NCBI GenBank assembly: GCA_963719025.1 | Contig: CAVRBK010000037.1 | Location: 1 to 64,000 of the forward strand | Length of the DNA: 64,000 nucleotides | Origin: Thiosocius sp963719025 | Lineage (GTDB): Bacteria; Pseudomonadota; Gammaproteobacteria; Chromatiales; Chromatiaceae | Direction: 5' to 3' | Shown: positions 51,695-60,978 of the stretch, piece after piece | Layout of the letters: every line of letters begins with the position of its first letter | Numbering within the stretch: position 1 is the stretch's first letter | Notes under the pieces: generated by a model | What the model was told of the DNA's origin: nothing | Databases searched by the model: none | The model's input: the letters and a program-made list of their open reading frames with translations, nothing else | Translations under genes and position numbers: made by a program

Positions 51695-51791
51695 GTTGCT
51701 ACAGCCGGTTTCGATGCCCCGACCAGGGGGGCGCAGCCCTCCTGGTCGATAGCTGAAAGCGCATCTCGCTGTTGAAGAAATTGCCCCTAGT

Positions 51792-52655
51792 CTAGCCGAG
51801 CAACTGCAGAACGTTCTGCGGCAACTGGTTGGCCTGGGCCAACATCGCGGTGCCGGCCTGCTGCAGGATCTGGGTGCGCGTGAGGTTGGCGGTCTCGCGG
51901 GCAAAGTCTGCGTCACGGATACGACTGCGCGCTGCACTCTGGTTCTCGATCACGTTCGCGTTGTTGCGCAGCGTGGCCTCGATGCGGTTCTGCTTGGCGC
52001 CGAAATCGGCGCGTTTCTGGGTGATATTGTCGATGGCGGCATCCAGCTTGCTGAGCATGAACAGCGCCTTGCTGGTGGCCGAAATCTGGCGCGATGCGGT
52101 ACCGGTGCCGGCGATGATGAAGGAGATGCCCCCGCCGGCGTAGGTGCGGCTGCCCATATCAAAGGTGGAAACCTTGATCTGGTATGAACCGCTGGTGCCG
52201 GCCTTGAAGCCGATCTGCAGGTTGATCGAATCTGTCTTGCCGAGCAGGTTGACGCCGTTGAACTCGGCCGAGTTGAAGATGCGATCGATCTCCTCGCGTA
52301 GTTGCAGGTACTCGTCGTTAAGCGAACGTTTGTCCGCCACGCTGACGGTGCCGTTGGCCGACTGTACGGCCAGTTCGCGCATCCGTTGCAGCATGTTGCC
52401 GACTTCTTCGAGCCCGCCCTCGGCGGTCTGCATCAGTGAGATGCCGTCCAGGCCGTTGCGGTTGGCCTGCTCGAGGCCGCGGATCTGCGCGCCGAGTCGT
52501 TCCGAGATGGCCAGGCCGGCGGCATCGTCTTTCGCCCGGTTGATACGCAGGCCAGAGGACAGGCGCTCGAGTGATGTCTGCATGCTGTTCTGCGACATGT
52601 TGAGTGCGCGCTGACTGTTCAGCGACATCATGTTGGTATTGATTACTTGTGGCAT
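51792..52655 (-). CDS. fliC: flagellin, class A (copy 1)
   Basis: Filament subunit of 287 residues, intact. The D0/D1 N-terminus reads MPQVINTNMMSLNSQRALNM, LERLSSGLRINRAKDDAAGL, MQTAEGGLEEVGNMLQRMRE. The C-terminus reads RDADFARETANLTRTQILQQ, AGTAMLAQANQLPQNVLQLL. The central variable part is short (about 80 residues), so outer domains D2/D3 are essentially absent. A sigma-54 promoter lies about 85-100 bp upstream. Its nearest relative is flagellin copy 2. Confidence 0.96.
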   Translation of the reverse strand: MPQVINTNMMSLNSQRALNMSQNSMQTSLERLSSGLRINRAKDDAAGLAISERLGAQIRGLEQANRNGLDGISLMQTAEGGLEEVGNMLQRMRELAVQSANGTVSVADKRSLNDEYLQLREEIDRIFNSAEFNGVNLLGKTDSINLQIGFKAGTSGSYQIKVSTFDMGSRTYAGGGISFIIAGTGTASRQISATSKALFMLSKLDAAIDNITQKRADFGAKQNRIEATLRNNANVIENQSAARSRIRDADFARETANLTRTQILQQAGTAMLAQANQLPQNVLQLLG

Positions 52656-52737
52656 CTTCTCAGCCTCATGGTCGTTCGGGTTCAGGCAGCGCGCGTGGGT
52701 CGCCAGACTCTGCGCGTTTGCATCTCACTCTGGGTAC

Positions 52738-52753
52738 AGCAAGCTTGATGCCA
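52738..52753 (-). promoter_or_regulatory. sigma-54 promoter of flagellin copy 1
   Basis: Minus strand TGGCATCAAGCTTGCT: perfect GG/GC spacing and TTGCT box. The sequence around it is shared with the promoter of flagellin copy 2, showing that gene and promoter were duplicated together. Confidence 0.8.
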
Positions 52754-53022
52754 AGTACGCAAAAAATCCGGGTGGCAGGGTGAAACGGCGCTCAAGCGCG
52801 ATAAATCGCATCCTGCGCAGCGTGTTTCCGGGTCAGCGGCGGGGTGGTTGCAGGGCCGGGAGCCTCGACGGTGGCAAGCCTTTGCCGTTACTTTTGGTTG
52901 GCCGCCGGTCGTTTCTTGCCTGTCCGCCTGTTCGGCATCGTCGATGCCGCGACAGCCGCTTTGGTGACCTGCCGGTATTCGGATGCGCCGAAAATGCCCG
53001 CGCTACGGTTTACGGGATTGGA

Positions 53023-53042
53023 CCGCCGCCGGTTGGCGGCGG
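53023..53042 (-). other. strong GC stem-loop after flagellin copy 2
   Basis: CCGCCGCC-GGTT-GGCGGCGG, 16 bp past the copy 2 stop codon. No T-run follows, so it may be a 3' stabilising hairpin, not a full terminator. The remainder of 52656-53058 holds only the copy 1 promoter and leader. Confidence 0.5.
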
Positions 53043-53058
53043 CGGGATCGGGTGTCGA

Positions 53059-53916
53059 TCAGCCGAGCAGCTGCAGGACGTTCTGCGGTAGCTGGTTGGC
53101 CTGGGCCAGCATCGCGGTGCCGGCCTGTTGCAGGATCTGCGTGCGGGTCAGGTTTGCCGTTTCGCGGGCGAAATCGGCATCTCGAATACGGCTGCGTGCC
53201 GCACTCTGGTTTTCGATCACGTTGGCGTTGTTGCGGATCGTTGCCTCAATCCGGTTTTGCTTGGCGCCAAAGTCGGCACGTTTCTGTGTGATCGAGTCGA
53301 TCGCCAGATCGAGCATGCCGAGACGGGACTGTGCCTTGGTCACGGTGCTGATGCCGTTGGCCGCGGTGCCGGAGGTGATGGAGCGCACCCCGCCGCTGGC
53401 CAGGGTGCGGGCCGACAGATTGAACGTCGATACATTGATCTGATACGAATTGCCGGTTCCGGCCTTGAACCCGATCTGCAGGGTCAGCACATCTTCGGTT
53501 GCCAGCAGGTTGACGCCGTTGAACTCGGTCGCGTTGAGGACCCGATCGATCTCCTGCTTGAGTTCCTGGTACTCGTCATTCAGCGAGTTCTTGTCGGCGG
53601 CGCTGACCGTGCCGTTGGCCGATTGCACGGCGAGTTCGCGCATCCGCTGCAGCATGTTGCCGACCTCGTCGAGCGCGCCTTCGGCGGTCTGCATCAGCGA
53701 GATGCCGTCGAGGCCATTGCGGTTTGCCTGCTCCAGGCCGCGGATCTGCGCGCCAAGTCGTTCCGAGATGGCAAGTCCGGCGGCGTCGTCCTTGGCGCGG
53801 TTGATGCGCAGACCCGATGACAGGCGCTCGAGCGACGTCTGCATGCTGCTCTGTGACATGTTGAGTGCGCGCTGGCTGTTCAGCGACATCATATTGGTAT
53901 TGATTACTTGTGGCAT
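53059..53916 (-). CDS. fliC: flagellin, class A (copy 2)
   Basis: Filament subunit of 285 residues, intact. The first about 90 residues are almost the same as in copy 1 (MPQVINTNMMSLNSQRALNM; MQTAEGALDEVGNMLQRMRE) and the C-terminus is identical in its last 50 or so. The centre differs (FNLSARTLASGGVRSITSGT). It has its own sigma-54 promoter. Either copy could be the main flagellin. Confidence 0.96.
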   Translation of the reverse strand: MPQVINTNMMSLNSQRALNMSQSSMQTSLERLSSGLRINRAKDDAAGLAISERLGAQIRGLEQANRNGLDGISLMQTAEGALDEVGNMLQRMRELAVQSANGTVSAADKNSLNDEYQELKQEIDRVLNATEFNGVNLLATEDVLTLQIGFKAGTGNSYQINVSTFNLSARTLASGGVRSITSGTAANGISTVTKAQSRLGMLDLAIDSITQKRADFGAKQNRIEATIRNNANVIENQSAARSRIRDADFARETANLTRTQILQQAGTAMLAQANQLPQNVLQLLG

Positions 53917-53998
53917 TTTCGCGGCCTCATGGTCGTTCCGGTTCGGGCCGTTGTGCGCGGTGATATTCGACCTCGCGCGGCCGGCTTACCCGGTACAG

Positions 53999-54014
53999 AG
54001 CAAACTTGATGCCA
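53999..54014 (-). promoter_or_regulatory. sigma-54 promoter of flagellin copy 2
   Basis: Minus strand TGGCATCAAGTTTGCT, with exact spacing. It differs from the copy 1 promoter by one base over 16. Confidence 0.8.
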
Positions 54015-54073
54015 AGCGCGCCGGATATCGCCGATCGGTATGGATTCCGCGGCTCAGGTAGGGGATGACCAAG

Positions 54074-54109
54074 AAAAAGCCCCGATCGAGGATAGAAATC
54101 GATCGGGGC
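54074..54109 (-). terminator. intrinsic terminator of fliW
   Basis: GCCCCGATCGA and TCGATCGGGGC form an 11-bp stem (54079-54089 with 54099-54109) followed on the minus strand by TTTTT. It lies after the fliW stop and before the flagellin copy 2 promoter. Confidence 0.88.
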
Positions 54110-54212
54110 AAGGCGCATTGCGTGCGGAGGATCAGCCGGTAGATCTCGAGGTGGCAAGGCTTTGCCGCATCGACTTGCAAGGGACCGGCGGGCCCTTGCC
54201 TGTGGCAGCGGT

Positions 54213-54632
54213 TTACTCTGCGCGGATGACCACGCTACCGCTCACCTGGTTCAACTGCTTCTGGATGCCGACCCGTTTGCGCGTGTTCAGCAGTATCGGG
54301 CCCATGAAGTTGGCATGGATGCCGGCGTCCTTGTCTCCGCCTTGCGCCAGGGTGACCAGCACGGCGACGTCGGCCGGGTCGTCCAGTTCAAGTGCGGCAG
54401 ACTCTTCATCGCTCAGGACACACTCGTAATTCACCTGGTAGGCATCGGGATTGACCACGGGGAACTGCACCTCCGGGTCTTTGATTGATTGCAGGTAAAA
54501 CACGCTGGCCGTGCCTTCTTCATGAAAAAGCTTGAATTCATGCAGGTCTTCGAAGCCGGCGAGGCCTGAGGGGAAACGGATGATCGATGCGGGATCGACC
54601 TCTTGGGCGCCAAAGCGGCTATCGATTTCCAT
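54213..54632 (-). CDS. fliW: flagellar assembly factor FliW
   Basis: Binds flagellin and, in several bacteria, antagonises the translational repressor CsrA. About 139 residues from ATG 54632 (MEIDSRFGAQEVDPASIIRF), the family start, with GGAG 8 nt upstream. ATG 54674 with AGGAG would add 14 residues and is a real alternative. FliW motifs: FPSGLAGFEDLHEFKLFHEE, VFYLQSIKDPEVQFPVVNPD, VAVLVTLAQGGDKDAGIHAN and FMGPILLNTRKRVGIQ. The gene lies between the two flagellin groups. Confidence 0.94.
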   Translation of the reverse strand: MEIDSRFGAQEVDPASIIRFPSGLAGFEDLHEFKLFHEEGTASVFYLQSIKDPEVQFPVVNPDAYQVNYECVLSDEESAALELDDPADVAVLVTLAQGGDKDAGIHANFMGPILLNTRKRVGIQKQLNQVSGSVVIRAE

Positions 54633-55232
54633 ATGGGTTTCTCCGTTCTCGGTCATGGTCTGTGCAGAGGGCATCGGCGGTCTCCTGGATTTCTGAAATT
54701 CCTGCAAAACGTCGGTTCTCAACTGCTTAGCGGCGCTGGGCTCGCGGCAACAAAAAATTGACGCTGAATCTGCTTGAGGAATTGGGATGCAGAAACGATG
54801 CCAACGACAGTCGGTCTGTTGTGCCCGACGCCCGGTCTGACGCCCGGCGAGGGGGGTAAGGGTGATCCGCAAAATAAACGCAAACTGGAGATTCTAGGTA
54901 TTAAAGATTGCTGATGAACGGCCGCTCAAGGTTGCGAAGGCGGTAAATGCAGATTCAACACAGGTCAGCATATCCGCTCGGCAAAAAACGGTTTTTCTGG
55001 CAGCTGCAAGCGCCGAGGAATCGCAGGAAGTTGACAGTTCGAGGCCTCGGCCCGGATTGTCCTGCCGCCCAAAGCGGCAACTTCGGAACCCCGATGCAAG
55101 GGTTCCAGTGGCACCAAGGCCACGTCGAGCACATAGCGGCACAACGCCCGCGACCCTGAACCTGAACCGCCTCACGGATTTGGATCGATGAGTTTCTCAG
55201 CGATCCCGGCTTTGCAAGCAGAGCCAACTGGA
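54633..55232. other. intergenic region between fliW and the plus-strand flagellin cluster
   Basis: About 600 bp without a convincing gene (the first 42 bp may be coding if fliW starts at 54674). It should contain the fliW promoter (minus) and the promoter of the plus-strand flagellins, but neither a sigma-54 nor a sigma-28 box of good quality was found. A TGGCACC word at about 55110 lacks a -12 partner. Confidence 0.45.
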
Positions 55233-55300
55233 GGCGGTAGATACGACACCTCGTATATCCGCCAAAGACTAACTCCTCGATCAAATCGTGCGATTGATCG
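55233..55300 (+). promoter_or_regulatory. two-hairpin leader of flagellin copy 3
   Basis: Hairpin 1 at 55233-55263: GGCGG/CCGCC and TACGA/TCGTA stems with a TAGA/TAT interior bulge and a CACC loop. Hairpin 2 at 55278-55300: CGATCAA paired with TTGATCG. Then GGGAGAAAGAAA and the ATG at 55319. The same arrangement precedes copies 4 and 5. Confidence 0.75.
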
Positions 55301-55318
55301 GAATACGGGAGAAAGAAA

Positions 55319-56167
55319 ATGGCACAGGTAATCAACACAAACGTCATGTCACTGAACTCGCAGCGCGTTCTGATGAACTCGCAGTCGAGCATGGCGACCT
55401 CGCTGGAACGACTGTCATCGGGTCTGCGCATCAACCGCGCCAAGGACGATGCCGCCGGCCTGGCAATCGCGCAGCGCTTCACCTCGCAGATCCGCGGCCT
55501 CGAACAGGCCAACCGCAATGCCAACGACGGCATCTCACTGTTGCAGACCGCAGAAGGCGCACTCGACGAGGTCGCCAACATGCTGCAGCGCATGCGTGAA
55601 CTGGGCGTTCAGTCCATGAACGGCACCATGAGTACCTCGGATCGCAGCTCCCTGAACGACGAGTACCAGGAACTGCGTCTGGAGATCTGCCGGATCTTCA
55701 GTTCGACCGAGTTCAACGGGACCAACCTGCTGGGCAAGGGCGATTCGCTGACCATGCAGGTCGGCTTCAAGGCCGGTGCGAACTACCAGATCAAGGTCTC
55801 GACCATCAATATGGCCTCGCAGACCGCGGCCAACGGGGGCATCTCCTACATCGTCCATTCGACTGGGAACACGATCACGGCAGCCGGTTCTGCATCGACA
55901 GCCGTGGGTCTTCTCGACAACGCAATCAACGCTGTCTCTGCAAAGCGCGCCGATTTCGGTGCGAAGCAGAACCGTCTCGAGGCCACGGTGCGCAATAACG
56001 CCAACGTCATCGAGAACCAGAGCGCTGCCCGCAGCCGCGTGATGGATACCGACTTTGCAGCGGAGACCGCGAACCTGACCCGCACGCAGATCCTGCAGCA
56101 GGCAGGGACCGCGATGCTGGCCCAGGCCAATTCGCTGCCGCAGAACGTGCTGTCGCTGCTCCGTTAA
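55319..56167 (+). CDS. fliC: flagellin, class B (copy 3)
   Basis: Filament subunit of 282 residues, intact. MAQVINTNVMSLNSQRVLMN at the start, then LLQTAEGALDEVANMLQRMR. The C-terminus is DTDFAAETANLTRTQILQQA, GTAMLAQANSLPQNVLSLLR. It differs consistently from class A (AQRFTSQIRG in place of SERLGAQIRG; final SLLR in place of QLLG). It has a short centre as in the other copies. First of three tandem copies. Confidence 0.96.
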   Translation: MAQVINTNVMSLNSQRVLMNSQSSMATSLERLSSGLRINRAKDDAAGLAIAQRFTSQIRGLEQANRNANDGISLLQTAEGALDEVANMLQRMRELGVQSMNGTMSTSDRSSLNDEYQELRLEICRIFSSTEFNGTNLLGKGDSLTMQVGFKAGANYQIKVSTINMASQTAANGGISYIVHSTGNTITAAGSASTAVGLLDNAINAVSAKRADFGAKQNRLEATVRNNANVIENQSAARSRVMDTDFAAETANLTRTQILQQAGTAMLAQANSLPQNVLSLLR

Positions 56168-56190
56168 TCCGGGGCTGACAGCCACCAGGA

Positions 56191-56259
56191 GGCGGTAGAT
56201 ACGACAGCTCGTATATCCGCCAATGTTTAACTCCCCGGTCGGCATGTGCTGCTGACCGG
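56191..56259 (+). promoter_or_regulatory. two-hairpin leader of flagellin copy 4
   Basis: Hairpin 1 at 56191-56221 has the same stem as before copy 3, with CAGC as loop. Hairpin 2 at 56235-56259 (CCGGTCGGCA paired with TGCTGACCGG, one G-T pair) has a different sequence from the copy 3 hairpin but the same place and shape. Only 23 bp separate the copy 3 stop from hairpin 1. Confidence 0.78.
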
Positions 56260-56276
56260 TCAAAGGGAGAAAGAAA

Positions 56277-57117
56277 ATGGCACAGGTCATCAACACCAAC
56301 GTCATGTCGCTGAACTCGCAGCGCGTTCTGATGAACTCGCAGTCGAGCATGGCGACCTCGCTGGAACGACTGTCATCGGGTCTGCGCATCAACCGCGCCA
56401 AGGACGATGCCGCCGGCCTGGCCATCGCGCAACGCTTCACCTCGCAGATCCGCGGCCTCGAACAGGCCAACCGCAACGCCAACGACGGCATCTCGCTGTT
56501 GCAGACCGCGGAAGGCGCACTCGACGAAGTCGCCAACATGCTGCAGCGCATGCGCGAGCTGGGCGTGCAGGCCAGCAACGGCACCGTGAGTACCTCGGAC
56601 CGGGCATCCCTGAACGACGAGTACCAGGAACTCAAGTCCGAGATCGCCCGGATCTTCGATTCCACCGAGTTCAACGGCACCAACCTGCTCGGCTCGGCGC
56701 AGACCCTGAACTTCCAGGTCGGCTTCAAGGCCGGTGCCAACTACCAGATCACGGCTACCACGATCAACATGTCAGCCATGAGTATGGCGGCGGCGGTCTG
56801 CGTTCGGTGCTCGGTGCAGGGACCATATCGACGGCCGCCCTGGCGCAGGGCAAGCTCAGCCTGATGGACAAAGGCATCAACGCGGTGTCCGAGAAGCGCG
56901 CCGATTTCGGCGCCAAGCAGAACCGTCTCGAGGCCACGGTGCGCAACAACGCCAACGTGATCGAGAACCAGAGCGCGGCCCGCAGCCGCGTGATGGATAC
57001 CGACTTCGCGGCGAGACGGCGAACCTGACCCGCACGCAGATCCTGCAGCAGGCGGGTACCGCGATGCTGGCCCAGGCCAATTCGCTGCCGCAGAACGTGC
57101 TGTCACTGCTCCGTTAA
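56277..57117 (+). CDS. fliC: flagellin, class B (copy 4), two frameshifts
   Basis: Nearly identical to copy 3 over the first 100 codons, diverging in the centre (SSTEFNG-type D1 region; MQRMRELGVQASNGTVSTSD). A shift near 56785 leads to GTISTAALAQGKLSLMDKGI and NAVSEKRADFGAKQNRLEAT. A second near 57010 (one G lost in GCGGCGGAGACG) leads back to ANLTRTQILQQ and the end. Length about 280 residues when repaired. Both shifts are more likely sequencing errors than true inactivation. Confidence 0.9.
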
Positions 57118-57140
57118 ACCGGGGCTGACAGTCATCGAGA

Positions 57141-57211
57141 GGCGGTAGATACGATCGATCGTATATCCGCCAGAAGATTCAACTCCCCGGTCGGCATGTG
57201 CTGCTGACCGG
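57141..57211 (+). promoter_or_regulatory. two-hairpin leader of flagellin copy 5
   Basis: Hairpin 1 at 57141-57171 with loop TCGA; hairpin 2 at 57187-57211, identical to that of copy 4. GGGAGAAAGAAA and the ATG at 57229 follow. Confidence 0.78.
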
Positions 57212-57228
57212 TCAAAGGGAGAAAGAAA

Positions 57229-58075
57229 ATGGCACAGGTCATCAACACCAACGTCATGTCGCTCAACTCGCAGCGTGTTCTGATGAACTCGCAGTCGAGC
57301 ATGGCGACCTCGCTGGAACGGCTGTCATCGGGTCTGCGGATCAACCGCGCCAAGGACGATGCGGCCGGCCTGGCGATCGCGCAACGCTTCACCTCGCAGA
57401 TCCGCGGTCTCGAACAGGCCAACCGCAACGCCAACGACGGCATCTCGCTGTTGCAGACCGCAGAAGGCGCGCTCGACGAAGTCGCCAACATGCTGCAGCG
57501 CATGCGGGAACTGACCGTTCAGTCGATCAACGGCACCATGAGCACATCCGACCAGAATTCTCTGTCGGATGAGTACAACGAACTGAAGGCCGAGATCGGC
57601 CGGATCTTCGACTCCACCGAGTTCAATGGCACCAATCTGCTGGCCACCGATGGCGCGCTGACAGATGCAGGTCGGGTTCAAGGCCGGCGCCAATTACCAG
57701 ATCACCGTGTCGACCCAGAACATGAACGTTGCAGAGCACCCAGGGCGGTGGTCTTGCTTCCGTGACTCGGCAATCTGTCGATCGGGGCAGGCGGCCAGGG
57801 GGCTTCATTGGTCGAGTATCCTCGACAGCGGGATCGATGCAATCTCTGAACGTCGCAGCGATTTCGGTTCAAAGCAGAACCGTCTCGAGGCCACGGTGCG
57901 CAACAACGCCAACGTGATCGAGAACCAGAGCGCGGCCCGCAGCCGGGTGATGGATACCGACTTCGCGGCAGAGACGGCGAACCTGACCCGCACGCAGATC
58001 CTGCAGCAGGCCGGTACGGCGATGCTGGCCCAGGCCAACTCATTGCCGCAGAACGTGTTGTCGCTGTTGCGATAA
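57229..58075 (+). CDS. fliC: flagellin, class B (copy 5), frameshifted
   Basis: Third tandem class B flagellin. Start and first 100 codons as in copies 3 and 4, then MRELTVQSINGTMSTSDQNS. Shifts between about 57655 and 57770 break the centre; the final frame gives DSGIDAISERRSDFGSKQNR, LEATVRNNANVIENQSAARS and the class B C-terminus. About 282 residues when repaired. Confidence 0.9.
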
Positions 58076-58133
58076 GAAACTGGGGAACCTCGTGATTTGA
58101 GGTATTCGTCAATTGGACGATAAATGGACTAGA

Positions 58134-58167
58134 GACGGTAAATGCGACGATGGTTCGCATAACCGTC
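58134..58167 (+). promoter_or_regulatory. diverged copy of leader hairpin 1 upstream of flaG
   Basis: GACGG/CCGTC and TGCGA/TCGCA stems in the same layout as the three flagellin hairpins. Two base pairs differ from those copies and both partners have changed (G-C to A-T outside, A-T to G-C inside). Confidence 0.7.
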
Positions 58168-58273
58168 AAATACGAGTCGGACCGCGGTTGGGGGACACCA
58201 AACGCGGGCCCGGGGACCAGGCAGCAACGGTTTACCGCTGTGAGGGGCTCCCGGCTGACAAAGGGGCATAAAG

Positions 58274-58643
58274 ATGACTAGCGATATAGGGATGATCAAA
58301 GCAGCTCACCCGGCTGCGGTGCAGACCCATCCCACTGCGCCAACGGGACGTCCGGAAGCGGACGTACAGGCGAAGGGCAATCCTGATCTCTGCCCGCCAG
58401 GCCGAACCGGCCGAAAAGGAATCGGAACCGCTCGAAGATGTGGTATCGGATCTCAATAATCTGGTACGCGAATTGCACCGTGAATTGAAGTTCTCGGTCG
58501 ATCAAGACAGCGGGGACACCGTGATCAAGGTTGTCGATCGTGAGACCGACGAGGTGGTCCGGCAGATTCCGAGTGAAGAAGTGATGCATCTGCGCAAGCG
58601 GCTGCAAGAGGCGGCGGGCGTGTTTTTCCAAGACTCCGCTTGA
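58274..58643 (+). CDS. flaG: FlaG family flagellar protein, one frameshift
   Basis: Small protein that affects filament length. ATG 58274 (MTSDIGMIKAAHPAAVQTHP) gives a variable N-terminal part. A shift near 58390 leads to EPLEDVVSDLNNLVRELHRE, then LKFSVDQDSGDTVIKVVDRE and VVRQIPSEEVMHLRKRLQEA, the FlaG domain with the V-R-Q-I-P motif. About 122 residues. fliD follows after 44 bp. Confidence 0.92.
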
Positions 58644-58687
58644 GTTTGCGGGTAACTGAAGCAACTGGAACGAAGGAGTAATTCGAT

Positions 58688-60026
58688 ATGTCGATCACCG
58701 CAGCTGGCGTGGGTTCCGGGATCGATATCGAATCGATTGTCACCCAACTGATGAGCCTCGAGCGTCAGCCTCTGGTCGCCTTGCAGCGACGGGAGTCTGA
58801 CACCCGCGCCCAGATTTCAGCGTACGGCACGCTCAAGAGCGCGGTCTCGTCGTTCCAGGATGCCATGAAAGACCTGAGTTCCCTGGACAAATTCCGGGTG
58901 CTTCGAGACCGATTCCTCCGACGAGGATGTGATGACCGCGAGCGCCGACAGCGATGCGGCGGGTGGCATCTACAGTCTCGACGTCACCCGCCTGGCGCAG
59001 AATCACAAGCTGGGTTCGGCCGAACTGAGCAATACCACGACCATCGGTGGTGGCGCGGGAGATGAACTGACCCTGACGGTGGGCACCGATTCGGCGACGA
59101 TCGACCTTTCCACTGCTCAGACCCTGAGCGAACTCCGTGATGCAATCAATTCGGCCGCGGACAATCCTGGTGTGACCGCGTCGATCATCAATGTCGACAG
59201 CGACAACCAGGCGATCGTATTGACCGCCGACGAGTCCGGATACGACGACCGTGTGCAACTGTCCTACGGCGGTGCTATCAATGCCGCGACCTTCAATTTC
59301 AGCACGCGCAACGAAGACACCCTGGGCGATCCGATGGTCGACCTCACCCAGCTCGATGCCGCCTTCAGTATCGATGGCTTCGATATCGTTACCTCGAGCA
59401 ACAACGTCAGCAGCGTGGTCGATGGCCTGAATATCGAGCTGAAAGGGGTGGGCGAAGCGCTCCTCAATGTGACCCGTGACACGGCGTCCATCCAGGAATC
59501 GGCGCAATCCTTCATCGATTCCTACAACAATGTGTTCAACACGATCGATTCCCTGCAGGCCGATGAGCTCAGTGGTGATTCCACCCTGCTGAGTGTCGAA
59601 CGTCAGATGCGCGGCATCCTGAATTCGCAGCCGGTCGGGCTCGATGGCAGTTTCAGCGCCTTGTCCGAGCTGGGGATCAAGACCGATCGGGAGACCGGGC
59701 TGCTGACCCTGAACACCAGCGAGTTCACTGAAGCGCTGGATTCTGATTTCGCCAGTGTCGCCAAGGTGTTTGCCAATGACGACCAGGGGTACGCCTTCCG
59801 TTTCGACGCCATGGCCGCCAGCCTGCTCGACGAGGACGGCCTGATCGATGCACGTGAAGACGGTCTCGATACCCGCGTACGTCGCCTGGAAGATGCCCAG
59901 GCCGATCTCGAGCGCCGGCTGGATCTGCGCGAAGTGGCCTTGCGCCGGCAATATACCGCGCTGGATCAACTGGTTGGGACATTGCAGTCGACCAGCTCCT
60001 TCCTGCTGCAGAATTTCTCAGCTTGA
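58688..60026 (+). CDS. fliD: flagellar filament capping protein FliD, one frameshift
   Basis: Cap that folds flagellin at the filament tip. ATG 58688 gives MSITAAGVGSGIDIESIVTQ, LMSLERQPLVALQRRESDTR. A shift near 58905 leads to DEDVMTASADSDAAGGIYSL, DVTRLAQNHKLGSAEL. The long frame ends with ALDSDFASVAKVFANDDQGY and LRRQYTALDQLVGTLQSTSS, the FliD C-terminal motif. About 446 residues. It is in operon order with fliS and fliT. Confidence 0.94.
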
Positions 60027-60126
60027 TGCACGTCATCCGCGGTATTTTCGTGACTCGGATTCCCTCAATTTTCCATCCGACGTGCCGTTAGTCTTAGTGA
60101 TCCAAGATCACCCCGGAAACAAATAA

Positions 60127-60567
60127 ATGACCTACGGTAAAAAACCTTCAGGCGTGGCGAAATACGGCAAAGTCGCCGCGGAATCGGAAGTTGCCTACGC
60201 CAGTCCTCATCGTCTCGTGCAGATGCTGATGGAAGGTGCCCTGGACAAGGTGGCAACTGCCAAGGGATGTATCGAACGCAATGATCTCGAAGGCAAAAGC
60301 CGACAGATCACCTGGGCCATGTCGATCATCAATGGCCTGCGCACCAGTCTCGATCTCGACGCCGGTGGCCCGATAGCGGTCAATCTGGACGATCTCTACG
60401 CCTACATGACCCGTCGGCTGATCGATGCCTCTGCACAGAACGATCCGGACGCCCTGGGCGAAGTGATAGATCTGCTGCTCGAGATCAAGGGTGCCTGGGA
60501 CGCGATGCCCGACGAGGTGCGTGGTTCCGGCGGTACAAAATATGCCAGCGGCCAGGAGGCTGTCTGA
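60127..60567 (+). CDS. fliS: flagellar export chaperone FliS
   Basis: Cytoplasmic chaperone that caps the flagellin C-terminus. 146 residues: YASPHRLVQMLMEGALDKVA, GKSRQITWAMSIINGLRTSL, LDDLYAYMTRRLIDASAQND and VIDLLLEIKGAWDAMPDEVR, all FliS landmarks. fliT starts 2 bp later. Confidence 0.95.
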   Translation: MTYGKKPSGVAKYGKVAAESEVAYASPHRLVQMLMEGALDKVATAKGCIERNDLEGKSRQITWAMSIINGLRTSLDLDAGGPIAVNLDDLYAYMTRRLIDASAQNDPDALGEVIDLLLEIKGAWDAMPDEVRGSGGTKYASGQEAV

Positions 60568-60569
60568 CC

Positions 60570-60881
60570 ATGGTCGCCTCGCGTCACCAGCTGCTCGATG
60601 ATGCACTCAGCATGAGCCGGCGCATGGCGGCACTGGGTGATGCGGGTGACTGGGACGCGGTGATCGCGCTCGAACCGGAACGCCGCAGCCTGCTTGAACA
60701 GGCTTTTGCCACCCATGCCCCGGCCGACGAGGTGGTGGCAGACCGGGTGCGTGCAATCCTCGATCTCGACAAGCAGCTGATGGCGCAGAGCGTCGAGGCG
60801 CGGGATCGGGTCGCCGAGGAAATCGGTCTGGCCAGCAAAGGCCGTAAGGCCTCCAACGCCTACCAGTCAGCCGGTCGCTGA
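60570..60881 (+). CDS. fliT: FliT-like flagellar protein
   Basis: Probable export chaperone for FliD. 103 residues, helical, with LDDALSMSRRMAALGDAGDW, EPERRSLLEQAFATHAPADE and ILDLDKQLMAQSVEARDRVA, the usual FliT-type pattern. The family is weakly conserved, so the call leans on the fliD-fliS-fliT order. Confidence 0.85.
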   Translation: MVASRHQLLDDALSMSRRMAALGDAGDWDAVIALEPERRSLLEQAFATHAPADEVVADRVRAILDLDKQLMAQSVEARDRVAEEIGLASKGRKASNAYQSAGR

Positions 60882-60978
60882 ATCCCGCTGTCCCTCTCCC
60901 CGCCACGATGTGGCGCCTTCGCCTGTGGCGATCCCGGCACGCATCGAGCCTTTATGCTGAGGCTGCCGCGGACATCGT

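Noticed and set aside
55110..55125. TGGCACC word as a sigma-54 promoter of flagellin copy 3
   Set aside because: There is no GC-containing -12 element at the required 12-bp spacing.
54894..55175. A 93-codon minus-strand frame before the class B flagellins
   Set aside because: Composition is Arg/Cys/Ser-rich with no ribosome site or recognisable motif; it lies in the region that must hold the flagellin promoter.
55233..58167. Flagellin leader hairpins as intrinsic terminators of the preceding gene
   Set aside because: No T-run follows any of them, their loops and spacing to the next start codon are fixed, and one lies before flaG with compensated pairs.
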